64,000 bases of DNA, from assembly GCA_965203045.1 (NCBI GenBank), contig OZ241850.1:372001-436000 (forward strand). The letters are read 5' to 3'. A program made the translations under genes and the position numbers. Of the stretch, positions 38,814 through 48,136 are shown piece by piece. Numbering within the stretch: position 1 is the first letter of the stretch; every line of letters begins with the position of its first letter. The notes under the pieces were generated by a model, which did no database searches, was not told where the DNA came from, and was given only the letters and a program-made list of their open reading frames with translations. This DNA is from G965203045 sp965203045. Its GTDB lineage: Bacteria > Pseudomonadota > Gammaproteobacteria > PS1 > Pseudothioglobaceae.

Positions 38814-39548
38814 ATGTGGCAAAATTTTATCGGCAACAATCAAAAAAATATAATTTTATTTGTTATTACCCCACTATTATTCAATGCGGTATTTATCGGG
38901 TTTTATTTTTCCGGTAATCTTTTTTTACAACATCTAATCGCACCTGAAATGCCAACTATGGCGCCTAATTCGTGGCGTGAATTTGGCTTAGTGGAGCAAA
39001 CACAAAATCTGCTATTATTAATTACAATTTTGCTACTATTTAAAGAAATATTTAATAGAAGTCTGATATTAGAGAAAATTATTTTTGCCTCAGGTTTTAT
39101 AGTTTTTAGTTTTTTACTATTAGAAGAGACTGATTATGGCTTGCATTTTTATGAATATTTATCGGACGAGAGATTAGATATTGAAAATAGAAATTGGCAT
39201 AATCAAACAACAGATGGCAAACAAAATGTTAAGCGATTTAAGCAAATTATTGATTTGGTGATGTTTGTGTTATTCATTTTACTACCGCTGCTTAGTAATC
39301 AACATCGCTTAAAAACGATTAAACCGATAATACCTAGTCGTTGGTTTATAATTGGTTTTGCAATTGCCATTATTAGCTCTAGAATTGCTCATTTTTTAGA
39401 TGATATTGGTGTTGCACATAGCGGTTTGGCGAGTAATCTGTCGGAATTTAGAGAAACCAGTAATTATTACTTCTTTGTGCTCTACGGGTGGCATTTAGTA
39501 GGTTTGAAGTCTTTGTTTGAGAGAAACACTGTAAAGCATAATAAATAA
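38814..39548 (+). CDS. Multi-pass membrane protein of unknown function (family A, copy 1)
   Basis: 244 aa with about six hydrophobic segments. Polar marks are REFGLVEQ after the first segment and LEETDYGLHFYEY. The protein at 39495-40142 has the matching GELGVIEQ and GEELSWGQH at the same relative places, so the two are distant paralogues of one uncharacterised family. The last 54 nt overlap the 3' end of that convergent gene. Setting among LPS genes suggests envelope glycan work, but no reaction can be assigned. Confidence 0.65.
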   Translation: MWQNFIGNNQKNIILFVITPLLFNAVFIGFYFSGNLFLQHLIAPEMPTMAPNSWREFGLVEQTQNLLLLITILLLFKEIFNRSLILEKIIFASGFIVFSFLLLEETDYGLHFYEYLSDERLDIENRNWHNQTTDGKQNVKRFKQIIDLVMFVLFILLPLLSNQHRLKTIKPIIPSRWFIIGFAIAIISSRIAHFLDDIGVAHSGLASNLSEFRETSNYYFFVLYGWHLVGLKSLFERNTVKHNK

Positions 39549-40142
39549 CGCAATTAAACATTCTTTAAACTCTCCAACAGAAAGAATATCTACAAATGTA
39601 TGTTCTAAAAATTCCAACGCCGGTCTTGCAATAATCACCAAAATAGAGATAGTAAGCAATGAAAAAGTAGGTAGTACCCAATACCAAAGGCGACTTTTGT
39701 TTAAATATATTTTCTTAGTTATGCGATAAATTGGTAGTATAACTCCGCCAATAGCAATACTTAATATAAGTAAAAGTCTTGGTAATTGGTCAAAAACAGC
39801 ACTAATATTGTGTAAATTAGTCTCACCTTGGTCGTTAAGTTGTTGCCAAACTTCTGGTGAGTGCCAACTAATAATATGCTGCCCCCAACTTAGTTCCTCA
39901 CCAGTAAAATAAACAGCTCCCACTATTAAAATAACTAGCCAAGACGACAGAAACTGTGGCACACGTTTTGACCTAACCAGCATCAACGAACTAATAAAAA
40001 AATAAATAGCAATCAATAAAAAAACAACTGTTGCCTGCTCAATAACACCCAGTTCACCAACTAATGCCCGATTATCACCAACAATGCTATACCACACAAA
40101 AGGAAAAGCAAGTATTATGAGCGGTGTAATTAGATAAAACAT
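39495..40142 (-). CDS. Multi-pass membrane protein of unknown function (family A, copy 2)
   Basis: 215 aa with about six membrane segments. The shared GELGVIEQ and TGEELSWGQHI motifs, followed by NLHN, point to the same family as the convergent neighbour. The acidic residues in the membrane-edge motif EE-[ST/D]-[WY]-G could be catalytic or metal binding; this is inference. It lies 40 nt downstream of the methyltransferase on the same strand and is likely co-transcribed with it. Confidence 0.65.
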   Translation of the reverse strand: MFYLITPLIILAFPFVWYSIVGDNRALVGELGVIEQATVVFLLIAIYFFISSLMLVRSKRVPQFLSSWLVILIVGAVYFTGEELSWGQHIISWHSPEVWQQLNDQGETNLHNISAVFDQLPRLLLILSIAIGGVILPIYRITKKIYLNKSRLWYWVLPTFSLLTISILVIIARPALEFLEHTFVDILSVGEFKECLIALFIMLYSVSLKQRLQTY

Positions 40143-40182
40143 TTATTTGCTATTGCTAAAAAGTATTTATTTTATAATAACC

Positions 40183-40701
40183 CTAATTTTTTTGCATATC
40201 AGTGGTGATGTGTTTTTTGGTTTTAAAACCAGAAATAGTAATTAAAGTTTGAAAATGTTGCACGCCAAGTAAAAATAAATGCCCAAAGTATAATTTATCT
40301 TGGCTGTTATTAGCAAACCAAACTCCGTCAATTTCAGTAGGTGGCATACGTTTATAAAAATCGGTTTCAAATAAAAAGTGCGGTAATCTAGCCCTAATAT
40401 GTGAGTTATTAAGTGTGGTAATTAAGACAATACCATCTTTTTTAAGCACCCGATTAAACTCTTGTAGCACATTTAATTGATTAGGTATGTGTTCAATGCC
40501 CTCTTGGCAGATGATATAATTGACCGACTCATCTTTTAATGGCAATTTTTCCGCCAAATCCGCATACTTTGCCAAAACACCATCCACACTCATAAACTCT
40601 GGAAATAAATCAAGCGCAATAATCTGCGCTCCTTTTTGCAAAAATTCATAACTCGCCCTGCCATCTCCACAAGGAATATCTACCACAACTTTAGCTGACA
40701 A
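40183..40701 (-). CDS. SAM-dependent methyltransferase (class I), 5' end uncertain
   Basis: 172 aa from a TTG. Motif I is VVDIPCGDGRASYEF, then ALDLFP (acidic ribose-binding region), LPLKDESVNYIICQEGIEHIPN and LKKDGIVLITTLN, as in Methyltransf_11-type enzymes. The same frame looks coding upstream of the TTG (KGINKYITDYIRFLPDL), where a full N-terminus is expected. It hits TAA at 40750-40752, seven codons after an in-frame ATG at 40773. The gene either starts at the weak TTG or is damaged. The substrate is unknown, probably a sugar or lipid in envelope synthesis. Confidence 0.65.
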   Translation of the reverse strand: MSAKVVVDIPCGDGRASYEFLQKGAQIIALDLFPEFMSVDGVLAKYADLAEKLPLKDESVNYIICQEGIEHIPNQLNVLQEFNRVLKKDGIVLITTLNNSHIRARLPHFLFETDFYKRMPPTEIDGVWFANNSQDKLYFGHLFLLGVQHFQTLITISGFKTKKHITTDMQKN

Positions 40702-40773
40702 ATCTGGTAAAAACCTGATATAATCGGTAATATATTTATTTATACCTTTTTAAGGAAAGCTTTTAGCTATCAT
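40702..40773 (-). other. Likely lost 5' coding part of the methyltransferase, interrupted by TAA
   Basis: The ATG at 40773 is in frame with the methyltransferase: MIAKSFP, stop (40750-40752), then KGINKYITDYIRFLPD without further stops. A single CAA-to-TAA change would produce this. A sequencing error is the other explanation. Confidence 0.5.
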
Positions 40774-40928
40774 TAATAGTCTTATTTTTATAAATAGCAC
40801 GTTATAAAATATAAATAACCCGTGAAATTATTTTTACTACTACAAAATAAAACAAGTATATACATACTTTCTTATCGTCACAAATTTACAATTTTAGTTA
40901 TTATTATTTTTTATAAAATCTTGGCTAA

Positions 40929-41753
40929 TCAATCACGCTTATATTTTATTTTGAAAATTAGTTGACATATAAAACATTCTATTCTTCTAAGCCATTTTAT
41001 ATCTTTGCGTACTCTATTAATAGCGCTTAGTTGTTTTAGAATACGACTTCTCTTTTGTAGTTTCTTCCTTATGATATTTTTTTCCTTGAATCTATCTTTA
41101 CCAATATCGCTTGGAAATCTGGGTAAATTAGCATGAATGACTTCTGGGTGGACTACATAAAAATTAACCGTTTTATAATTGCCTGTAAAGTGATCAATAG
41201 GGCTGTATATTTTTCTATTTACTTTTAGTATCTTTTTTGCGCCATTTTGGTTGATTATATAACCATGTGCTGCACTAAAATGAGAAATTGATTTATAAAG
41301 ATAGTAATTTGGTACATTATTCATTTTAAATTGCGCTATTTTACAATTATGTTTCGGTATAACATACCCTAATAGCACCAATTCCCAATCATTGGGAAAA
41401 TAATTGATTTGCTTAATAATTTTTACAAAGTTCTTCCCAATACAAGCATCATCTTCTAATATAATAACTTTTTCCATATTCTCTGATAGCATCTTCTTAT
41501 AAATGCCTAAATGACTTAACGAACAACCAAGTTCACCTAATGTTAAATCTCGCCCTCTTAGTTTTTTAGCCATCTTTTGATCATAAATTTCAGCAATCTT
41601 TTGTTGGGTAAGTTGTGTGCCATCCACTGCCTCAAAAAATTGATAATTTATATCTAAGGGTTTAAACATATTGATAATATGATTTTTTCTATTAACACTT
41701 TTAGATAAATTAATAACAAAGATGGGAATACTAAATGTGTTTTGATAACTCAT
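40929..41753 (-). CDS. Glycosyltransferase family 25 (LPS biosynthesis)
   Basis: 274 aa. GT25 enzymes add galactose or glucose to LPS outer core. Visible marks: IPIFVINLSKSVNRK at the N-terminus, FFEAVDG, LTLGELGCSLSHLGIYKKM, the metal/nucleotide motif VIILEDDA, and HGYIINQNGAKKIL. The C-terminal ~40 residues are rich in Lys/Arg, consistent with membrane association. A 155-bp gap with no gene separates it from the methyltransferase downstream. Acceptor sugar cannot be told. Confidence 0.85.
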   Translation of the reverse strand: MSYQNTFSIPIFVINLSKSVNRKNHIINMFKPLDINYQFFEAVDGTQLTQQKIAEIYDQKMAKKLRGRDLTLGELGCSLSHLGIYKKMLSENMEKVIILEDDACIGKNFVKIIKQINYFPNDWELVLLGYVIPKHNCKIAQFKMNNVPNYYLYKSISHFSAAHGYIINQNGAKKILKVNRKIYSPIDHFTGNYKTVNFYVVHPEVIHANLPRFPSDIGKDRFKEKNIIRKKLQKRSRILKQLSAINRVRKDIKWLRRIECFICQLIFKIKYKRD

Positions 41754-41927
41754 GATTTACAGTTTAAATTTATAGGTGGTAATGATTACATTTTAATTAC
41801 ATAATACTGTGCTTAGAATAAAAATAAAAGCGCTTGCCTAAAAGAATCACGCTACACATACAAACGCCTAGAATGGTAAAATTAAATTATTTGTACTCTC
41901 TTTTCTTTCACTTGATGTAAATTTTTT

Positions 41928-43103
41928 GTGAATAAACTTTACCAAGTCATTAAATACACTGCTATTGCTGAATCTGCTAGATTATGTTACTTTTTGACAG
42001 TGCCATTTTTTAAAAAAGATATTTGGATTATTTCAGAAACACCTTATCAAGCTCAAGAAAATGGCTATGAATTATTTTGCTGGATTGAAAGCAATACAGC
42101 AAAAAATGTATTTTATGTGATTGATAAAAAATCACCTGCTATAGACAAATTTAGACAAAAAAATAATTGGTTAGCTATAAACTCTTTTAAATTGAGTTTT
42201 TATCTTTATCATGCCAATAGAATTATTTCTACTCACGGGCTATGGATGGTAGCAGATGAATTAGGCATTTTGAAAAAACTAACTAGAAAAACATTAAAAG
42301 CTAAACGCGTTATGATTAATCACGGAATAGGTTTTTTGAAAAATGGGAAAAAATATTATCATAAATCAACCTTTTCTTTAAATGATTTAATTACTTCGTT
42401 ATCTCCCAAACATAAAAATATTTTTACAAGTGAATATGGCTATCTAGATGAAGAGGTTGTCATTACAGGATATCCAAGGTTTGATTCTTTGGTTGACACT
42501 AGTTCAAACTCAAAGTGGAATAATACGATTTTATTTATGCCAACTTTTAGAGACAGAGAGCAGAAATTAGGTAGTGAATTTAAAAAAACTCAGTTGTATA
42601 AAAGAATTAGAATGTTGATAAAGGATAAAATTTTAATGAAGTCCCTTACACAGTCAAATAGTCATATTGCAATTTATCTACATCAAAATATTCAATATTA
42701 TAGTAAGTACCTAGATTGTTTTTCAAGAGATAACGTTCACATTGTGCGACAAGAAGAATTTACAGTTACACAACTTCTTAAAATGAGTAAATTATTGATA
42801 ACTGATTATTCTAGTGTATTATTTGACTTTGTGTATATGAATAAACCCTTTATATCCTACCAGTTTGACTACAACGAATTTATATCTAGCAGAAAAGATA
42901 AGCCTTTTATTGATATGAGAAAAGACTTGCCGGGGTACGTAGTTAATAGTCACCAAGACTTAATACACCTTATTCAAAATATCATTAAAAATAATTTTTT
43001 AATAAGCGCAGAACATGTAAAACATGCTCAAGAGTATTTTACTTATCGAGATAAAGGAAATTGTCAAAGAGTTTATCACGCAATAAAAAATATAAACAAA
43101 TAA
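41928..43103 (+). CDS. CDP-glycerol glycerophosphotransferase family protein (TagB/TagF-like)
   Basis: 391 aa from a GTG. The C-terminal two thirds match the Glyphos_transf family: INHGIGFLKNGKKYYHKS, TGYPRFDSL, LFMPTFRDRE, IYLHQN, and TDYSSVLFDFVYMNKPFISYQFD. In Gram-positives these enzymes polymerise or prime glycerol-phosphate teichoic acid. In Gram-negatives they decorate capsule or LPS. The adjacent convergent gene encodes a TagD-like cytidylyltransferase that would supply CDP-glycerol. The 174 bp upstream hold no gene. Confidence 0.8.
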   Translation: MNKLYQVIKYTAIAESARLCYFLTVPFFKKDIWIISETPYQAQENGYELFCWIESNTAKNVFYVIDKKSPAIDKFRQKNNWLAINSFKLSFYLYHANRIISTHGLWMVADELGILKKLTRKTLKAKRVMINHGIGFLKNGKKYYHKSTFSLNDLITSLSPKHKNIFTSEYGYLDEEVVITGYPRFDSLVDTSSNSKWNNTILFMPTFRDREQKLGSEFKKTQLYKRIRMLIKDKILMKSLTQSNSHIAIYLHQNIQYYSKYLDCFSRDNVHIVRQEEFTVTQLLKMSKLLITDYSSVLFDFVYMNKPFISYQFDYNEFISSRKDKPFIDMRKDLPGYVVNSHQDLIHLIQNIIKNNFLISAEHVKHAQEYFTYRDKGNCQRVYHAIKNINK

Positions 43104-43112
43104 GGTAGAAAT

Positions 43113-43535
43113 TCATGTGTCCTGTATTTTATGTAAAACTTCTTTTAATACAGTGCTAGATGTGGTATTGGTATAGGGGAAATAATGAATCTCAACTCCT
43201 AAATTACTAAACTTTCGTTCTAGTTCATTCCACTCAAAAGAGTTTTTCCAATCGTCCCCAACGAACATTTTATCAAATTTTAATGTTTCCCATGCTTCTA
43301 CTTTATTATAATTAACTTGTGCTACCACTTCATTTACAAAGCGAATAGATTCAACTATTTTCATTCTTTCTTGCAAGGGAATTATTGGAAGATGCCCTTT
43401 TTTTGTTAATGCTAATTCATCAGTAGTCACGCCAACTATTAAATAGTCACATTCAAGACTGGCTCTTTGTAATATATTAAGATGTCCGATATGAAACATA
43501 TCAAAAACACCTGTTGTGTATCCAATTTTTTTCAT
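43113..43535 (-). CDS. Glycerol-3-phosphate cytidylyltransferase (TagD-like)
   Basis: 140 aa, standard TagD length. It has GYTTGVFDMFHIGHLNILQRA (HxGH nucleotidyltransferase motif), GVTTDEL, the RMKIVESIRFV region, VGDDWKNS, and the TTSSTVL motif (equivalent to the ISTT signature). It makes CDP-glycerol from CTP and glycerol-3-phosphate, the donor for the convergent TagB/F-like enzyme. A CDP-ribitol or other polyol specificity cannot be excluded. It follows two GT9 genes on the minus strand. Confidence 0.82.
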   Translation of the reverse strand: MKKIGYTTGVFDMFHIGHLNILQRASLECDYLIVGVTTDELALTKKGHLPIIPLQERMKIVESIRFVNEVVAQVNYNKVEAWETLKFDKMFVGDDWKNSFEWNELERKFSNLGVEIHYFPYTNTTSSTVLKEVLHKIQDT

Positions 43536-43571
43536 ATCTACTTAAAATCACATTTTATATAATTTGACTGA

Positions 43572-44639
43572 TTATTCATCACTCCACATTTTTAATAATT
43601 TAACTTTCTTTATGATATCGGCGCTACTAATATTGTTGATATCATTTTTATCTATAAGACTATAAGATTGATTAATTTTAATCAACCTTGTTATAGGATT
43701 AACAAGATAAAATAACGCAACAACCGGTGTTTGTACCGCATTAGCAGCGTGTAGTAGCCCGCCATCACAACAAAGCAACATAATTGACCTTTTAATAACT
43801 TCAGTAGTCTGATTAAATGAACAAGTATCAACTAAATTGATTATTTTATTAGGACTTATTTTTTGAATATTTTCTGCCTCTTGATTTACGACTTGTCCTA
43901 CTAATACAATATTTTCTACTATGCTTTCTGTAATTAAAATTTTAATAACTTTATCCCAAAATACATAAATTCTTTCCCTGTTTGCACCACCGATAGCAAT
44001 TGTAATAAAATTATTTGGTAAATTGTGTTTATCAATAATGTCAATATCAATTTTACTGATAGGAAGCAAGGGTTTAGCCATATTTTGAATATATTCAGAG
44101 TTATAAGGCTTCAATAATAAATGGTTAATACGAAAATAACTAAAATATAGCCGATTAAAGTCAGGCACATGGTAATAACCATATAAACTAGCATGAGGTA
44201 ATTTTAATAGTTCTGGGGTTAAGATTTTTAATTCTCTTTGCCTATAACTGCCGAGTATCATTAAATCATAGTGTTTGGCATGACATTGAGTAGCACTAGT
44301 AAAAATATGAACAAATACTGGGTCGTTTGCATAAATTCTAGCAACATAATCTTTTGTTAATAAATCTATTTTTTTATTTTTTAATAATGCCCTACTTGAC
44401 AAATCCATTAAACTATCGCCCAAATAAGCATCTACCCATTGCACCCATAAAATTCTCTTATGTTGTGTGGTAATTTGATATATTTTCTTGCTGTTTCGTA
44501 ACCGAATTTCAGTATATAAATATCGGCTGATAAACCTTCTAATACGTTTATATAAAGACACTTTAGCAAAGAAATCTTCTAAAAAAACAGGAATTTTTTC
44601 CTCAAATGGTGTCGTATAAGTACGATAGAACCCTAACAT
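43572..44639 (-). CDS. GT9 (heptosyltransferase-like) glycosyltransferase, divergent
   Basis: 355 aa. It has the GT9 layout: RILWVQWVDAYLGDSLMDLSSRAL near residue 63, IAIGGANRERI in the middle, and LCCDGGLLHAANAVQTPVVALF late (the SGP-MHLA equivalent is CDGGLLHAA). An N-terminal extension of ~60 residues, basic and aromatic, is unusual for the family. It lies 6 bp downstream of another GT9 gene, so they are co-transcribed. Donor is unknown. Confidence 0.7.
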   Translation of the reverse strand: MLGFYRTYTTPFEEKIPVFLEDFFAKVSLYKRIRRFISRYLYTEIRLRNSKKIYQITTQHKRILWVQWVDAYLGDSLMDLSSRALLKNKKIDLLTKDYVARIYANDPVFVHIFTSATQCHAKHYDLMILGSYRQRELKILTPELLKLPHASLYGYYHVPDFNRLYFSYFRINHLLLKPYNSEYIQNMAKPLLPISKIDIDIIDKHNLPNNFITIAIGGANRERIYVFWDKVIKILITESIVENIVLVGQVVNQEAENIQKISPNKIINLVDTCSFNQTTEVIKRSIMLLCCDGGLLHAANAVQTPVVALFYLVNPITRLIKINQSYSLIDKNDINNISSADIIKKVKLLKMWSDE

Positions 44640-44645
44640 ATCATT

Positions 44646-45587
44646 CTAAGTGATATTATCAATTAACACTTTTTTAATATCTAACATAGTATTATTGTCC
44701 CTTTCTAAAATAAAATTACTCTGTTTGTCCGAATCACTTACTGTTGCCCAGCGCTTTGGACTGGCAAATAAAGTGTTACCAAAAAAACTAATAGTTTTTA
44801 TATTTAACGCACCCGCTAAGTGCATAGGACCAGTTGAAGTGCTGATAAGCAGTTCACTATCATTGATTAAATAGCAAAAATCCATTAGGGTTGGTGGTTG
44901 ATAAATTAGCGCTTTAAAGTTAAGTGATTTTTGCAATTTTTCTTTGTTTGCTAAGTCATCAGGGCCAAAGGTAAAAACCACCTGAATATTATTGATTTTG
45001 CTGGTATTTTTGGCTAATTTTAGATAATCATCAAGGCTTAGATTGCCCTCACTGCTGCCACCAGAACCGTGATGAAATAGCACGATTTTTTTGTTATCTA
45101 ATTGGTGTTTATTTCTAAAAGTTTGATTTTTAGATAGTGTTAATAAAGGTGGCCTAAAACTCAAATCAATATTTTTGTCCAAGACTTTTGCTAAATCCAA
45201 ATTATATAAAACTTCGGTTTTCTCCACTCTGCTTCGTCTTTGTGTTAAGGTTTTATTAAAAAATATTTGCGCAATCTTAGTCGCTGGGGCAATACGAGTT
45301 TTGATACCGCTTAAAAACAGTAGCCAACCAAGCCTAGTATCAATAAAAGCGCTAATACTAACGTCTACACTAGCTCTTTTTATTTGCTTTAATGTTTTTA
45401 CAAAATTGTTTCTATCATACAAAATCACCTCATCAATAAACTTGACTCGATTGGCTAATTCTATATTAACAGCCCCCACTAAGGCATAAATTTTAGCATT
45501 AGGCTTGGCTTTTTTAACCGCATAAAATAATGGCAATGTGGTAATAAAATCACCAATTTTATCGTGACGAGTAATAAGTATATTCAC
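44646..45587 (-). CDS. GT9 heptosyltransferase-like LPS core glycosyltransferase
   Basis: 313 aa from a GTG overlapping the upstream GT2 stop (GTGA). It begins ILITRHDKIGDFITTLPLFYAVKKAKPNA and has FHHGSGGSSEGNLSLDDY, LISTSTGPMHLAGALNIKTISFFG and the SPKRW tail typical of GT9. Probably adds heptose III or a related core sugar. It is in the run GT2-GT9-GT9-TagD on the minus strand. Confidence 0.82.
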   Translation of the reverse strand: MNILITRHDKIGDFITTLPLFYAVKKAKPNAKIYALVGAVNIELANRVKFIDEVILYDRNNFVKTLKQIKRASVDVSISAFIDTRLGWLLFLSGIKTRIAPATKIAQIFFNKTLTQRRSRVEKTEVLYNLDLAKVLDKNIDLSFRPPLLTLSKNQTFRNKHQLDNKKIVLFHHGSGGSSEGNLSLDDYLKLAKNTSKINNIQVVFTFGPDDLANKEKLQKSLNFKALIYQPPTLMDFCYLINDSELLISTSTGPMHLAGALNIKTISFFGNTLFASPKRWATVSDSDKQSNFILERDNNTMLDIKKVLIDNIT

Positions 45588-46330
45588 TTGTCCTTATTAA
45601 GTTCATAAAGCCTAATATATTTATAAAAATTAGTTGCCATATGTGAAAAAGCAATTACCAAACCGGGGTAGCCGTCTAAAAACCCACGTTTTAATATATA
45701 AGTTTTTAAAAAAGCAACCCCGCCACTAATAACCGCTTTTAGTGGTGATGAGTGCTTTTTATGAATGTTATCCTTGGCAAATTCGCTAGCATAAATATCA
45801 CTTTTAGCAATAAAATCGCTAACACTATTATAAGAATAATGGCAAATGCTACCAGATAAAAGCTGAGTGGGCATACCACTGGTTAAAACTTTTTCATGTA
45901 CTCTTTTGTTATTAAAATTTGTTTGTCCGCGATGATACAAACGCACAATAACATCATTACCCCAGCAGTGTTTAATATGTTGCTGCTTGTAAAAATTCTT
46001 CCTAAAAATACTATAGACAATTTTTGGTTTTAGTGTAATTGTTTGCAAACAATTTAATAATTTATCATCAATCACCTCATCAGCATCAAGCGATAATATC
46101 CAATCATTTTTTGCATAAGTGGCAGCTTTATTTTTAGTAGGTCCAAAGCCTAAAAACTCACCCTTAATAACATTAACATTACTATAAGATTTCACAATCT
46201 CCAAAGTTTTATCAGTTGACCCATTATCATAAATAACAACATTGGTAAAATCTTTGGTAGAGTTAAGCGTATTGGTAATGGTTTTTACCACGTTCTTAAC
46301 GATAATAACAACTGATATAGTTTTAATCAT
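45584..46330 (-). CDS. WaaE/KdtX-like family 2 glycosyltransferase
   Basis: 248 aa. It has ISVVIIVKNV, YDNGSTDKTLEI, FGPTKNKAATYAKNDWILSLDADEV, a RKNFYKQQHIKHCWG stretch and VHEKV, typical of the inner-core glucosyltransferase WaaE group. It likely adds a hexose to heptose I of the LPS core. An 82-bp gap separates it from the kinase gene upstream, while the 4-nt overlap with the GT9 gene downstream shows coupling. Confidence 0.82.
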   Translation of the reverse strand: MIKTISVVIIVKNVVKTITNTLNSTKDFTNVVIYDNGSTDKTLEIVKSYSNVNVIKGEFLGFGPTKNKAATYAKNDWILSLDADEVIDDKLLNCLQTITLKPKIVYSIFRKNFYKQQHIKHCWGNDVIVRLYHRGQTNFNNKRVHEKVLTSGMPTQLLSGSICHYSYNSVSDFIAKSDIYASEFAKDNIHKKHSSPLKAVISGGVAFLKTYILKRGFLDGYPGLVIAFSHMATNFYKYIRLYELNKDK

Positions 46331-46412
46331 ATTAGATTTAGTAAATTATTTAACCTCTATTGTAATAGAACTAACTGCTAACTATTTTGCAAAAAGTTTA
46401 TTGCAATAATTG

Positions 46413-47162
46413 TTATATGTCAAATTTAATTTTACGGCTGAATTGCTTGATTTTTCTTTTTCTAATTTTTTGCTGCTTGTGTTGCCTACTATGTTTTAGT
46501 CCTAATCTAGTAAAAGCATTGCTATCAAAACCAGCAATTTGTGCATATTCTTTTAATATTAATGTTAAATCAGTGTCATCTGCCCACAATTTAGCAAAAT
46601 TTTTCGCCCGTGCTTTGATAGTTAGTGGTTTAAAAATCATCCTATTAATATCAACAATTTTAAACTCATAGTTTTGTTTATCTTCTTTAATCAATACGTT
46701 ACCTGGGGATAAGTCGTTATGTTGTATATTGTCTTGATGTAACTTAAAAACAAAATCAGCAAATGCTTGAAATATCTTTACTCTATCTGCAAAATTATCA
46801 TCCAATAAAGGTTTTCTAATATCAAAATCAAACTCAAATTTTTGACAAATAAAATAACTTTCTTTTAATAAAAAAAAATGATAATACTCAATATAGCCAA
46901 TAACACTTGGCGTAAAATCACTAATTTTTAAACCAAACTCATAAGCGCGTTTTGCTTTAGATTTTTTAAAAAAACTATAAATAATACGTTGGATAAAAAT
47001 GGGTTGTTTAAATACCTTAACAACCAATTTTTCACCATCAAAATCAATCTCTTTAATAATATTGCGTCTATCTTGCAAAACAATATTGCTAGTTGTGAAA
47101 TAATCTTCAATTTTCTCAATTAGTGGTTGATATTTGCTGTTATTTAATGCGATTTTTAGCAT
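46413..47162 (-). CDS. LPS-core kinase, WaaP/InaA-like protein kinase fold
   Basis: 249 aa. The catalytic loop reads IQHNDLSPGNVLI (HxDxxxxN) near residue 147, and the metal loop has IVDINRM instead of DFG. EKLVVKVFKQ provides the conserved Lys region. Kinases of this group phosphorylate heptose in the LPS core and strengthen the outer membrane. It starts within the last codons of waaC (7-nt overlap), which supports this role. The basic tail after residue 220 may touch the membrane. Confidence 0.75.
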   Translation of the reverse strand: MLKIALNNSKYQPLIEKIEDYFTTSNIVLQDRRNIIKEIDFDGEKLVVKVFKQPIFIQRIIYSFFKKSKAKRAYEFGLKISDFTPSVIGYIEYYHFFLLKESYFICQKFEFDFDIRKPLLDDNFADRVKIFQAFADFVFKLHQDNIQHNDLSPGNVLIKEDKQNYEFKIVDINRMIFKPLTIKARAKNFAKLWADDTDLTLILKEYAQIAGFDSNAFTRLGLKHSRQHKQQKIRKRKIKQFSRKIKFDI

Positions 47163-48136
47163 AATAATTGCTGGGCTAACTTAACAATATCACCGCTGTT
47201 GATATTTTTAATTGAATCATCATTTTTATCTAATTTATAATGATTAACAATAGAGCTGGATTTAATAGTTTTATTAATAGGTGTTTGATAAACCCTATTT
47301 TCTGGCGTAGGTCCAAAGATGGTAATTGAAGGCACATTTAATCCCCAAGCTATATGCGTAGGGCCTGTGTCATTGCCAATTAATAGTTGTGCTTGACTAA
47401 TGACTGATTTTAATTCATCTAAGGTCAATTTTGGTAATTTGTCAATATAGTCAGACTTAGCTGCCATCCAATGGGCTTTTTGTTGCTCTTTGTCATTACT
47501 CCAAATGACTAAGCAAGTTTTTTGCAGTTTATCTGCAATTTGGATAAACCTCTCCTTAGGATAATTTCTATTTTCCCAAGTAGAGTTAACAATAAAAATA
47601 ATATAGTTTCTCTTAGGTATTATAAATTTACCTTTAGAAAATAAAAATGGTTGTTTAGCAATAATTTGCTGGGCTGAGACTTCAATATTTAGCGGTTTGC
47701 AAATAACAGCAATATTTCTATCAATAGTGTTTTTATCATAAGCGATGTTAATAGTATAAGAGTAAAAATAACTGGCTATTTTTTCCTTAATTGAATGTCT
47801 ATCAAAACCACAAATTTTCTTACTAGTCAAAAACTTAGCAACAATTGCTGATTTTAGCAGTCCTTGGGCGTCAATTACTAAATCATAATTACCAAAATAA
47901 CGTACCTTTTTTAATTGCTGCCACAATAATTTTAGCGATTTTTGCTGTCTAATTTTAGTGAAGTTTAAGCAATGGATGCGATTAATATGCGGATTATTTT
48001 CTAATATAGCCTTAAATTTTTCCTCCACCACCCAATCAATCATTACATCTGGACGTTGCTGCTTGATAAATTGCAGCGCTACCATAGTATGGACAATATC
48101 GCCCAAAGAGGACAGCTTAACAATAGCAACATTCAT
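47156..48136 (-). CDS. waaC: ADP-heptose:LPS heptosyltransferase I
   Basis: 326 aa GT9. The N-terminus VAIVKLSSLGDIVHTMVAL and LVIDAQGLLKSAIVAKFL are characteristic of WaaC, with FIVNSTWENRNYPKERF and LLIGNDTGPTHIAWGLNVPSITIFGPTPENR further on. It adds the first heptose to Kdo2-lipid A. It overlaps galE upstream by ATGA and the WaaP-like kinase downstream. Confidence 0.9.
   Translation of the reverse strand: MNVAIVKLSSLGDIVHTMVALQFIKQQRPDVMIDWVVEEKFKAILENNPHINRIHCLNFTKIRQQKSLKLLWQQLKKVRYFGNYDLVIDAQGLLKSAIVAKFLTSKKICGFDRHSIKEKIASYFYSYTINIAYDKNTIDRNIAVICKPLNIEVSAQQIIAKQPFLFSKGKFIIPKRNYIIFIVNSTWENRNYPKERFIQIADKLQKTCLVIWSNDKEQQKAHWMAAKSDYIDKLPKLTLDELKSVISQAQLLIGNDTGPTHIAWGLNVPSITIFGPTPENRVYQTPINKTIKSSSIVNHYKLDKNDDSIKNINSGDIVKLAQQLLC

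Noticed and set aside
40850..40868. Short palindrome AAGTAT/ATACTT between the GT25 and methyltransferase genes
   Set aside because: Short and AT-rich; expected by chance in this base composition.
45175..45489. Plus-strand 104-codon frame opposite the GT9 gene
   Set aside because: Shadow of a recognised gene with no independent support.
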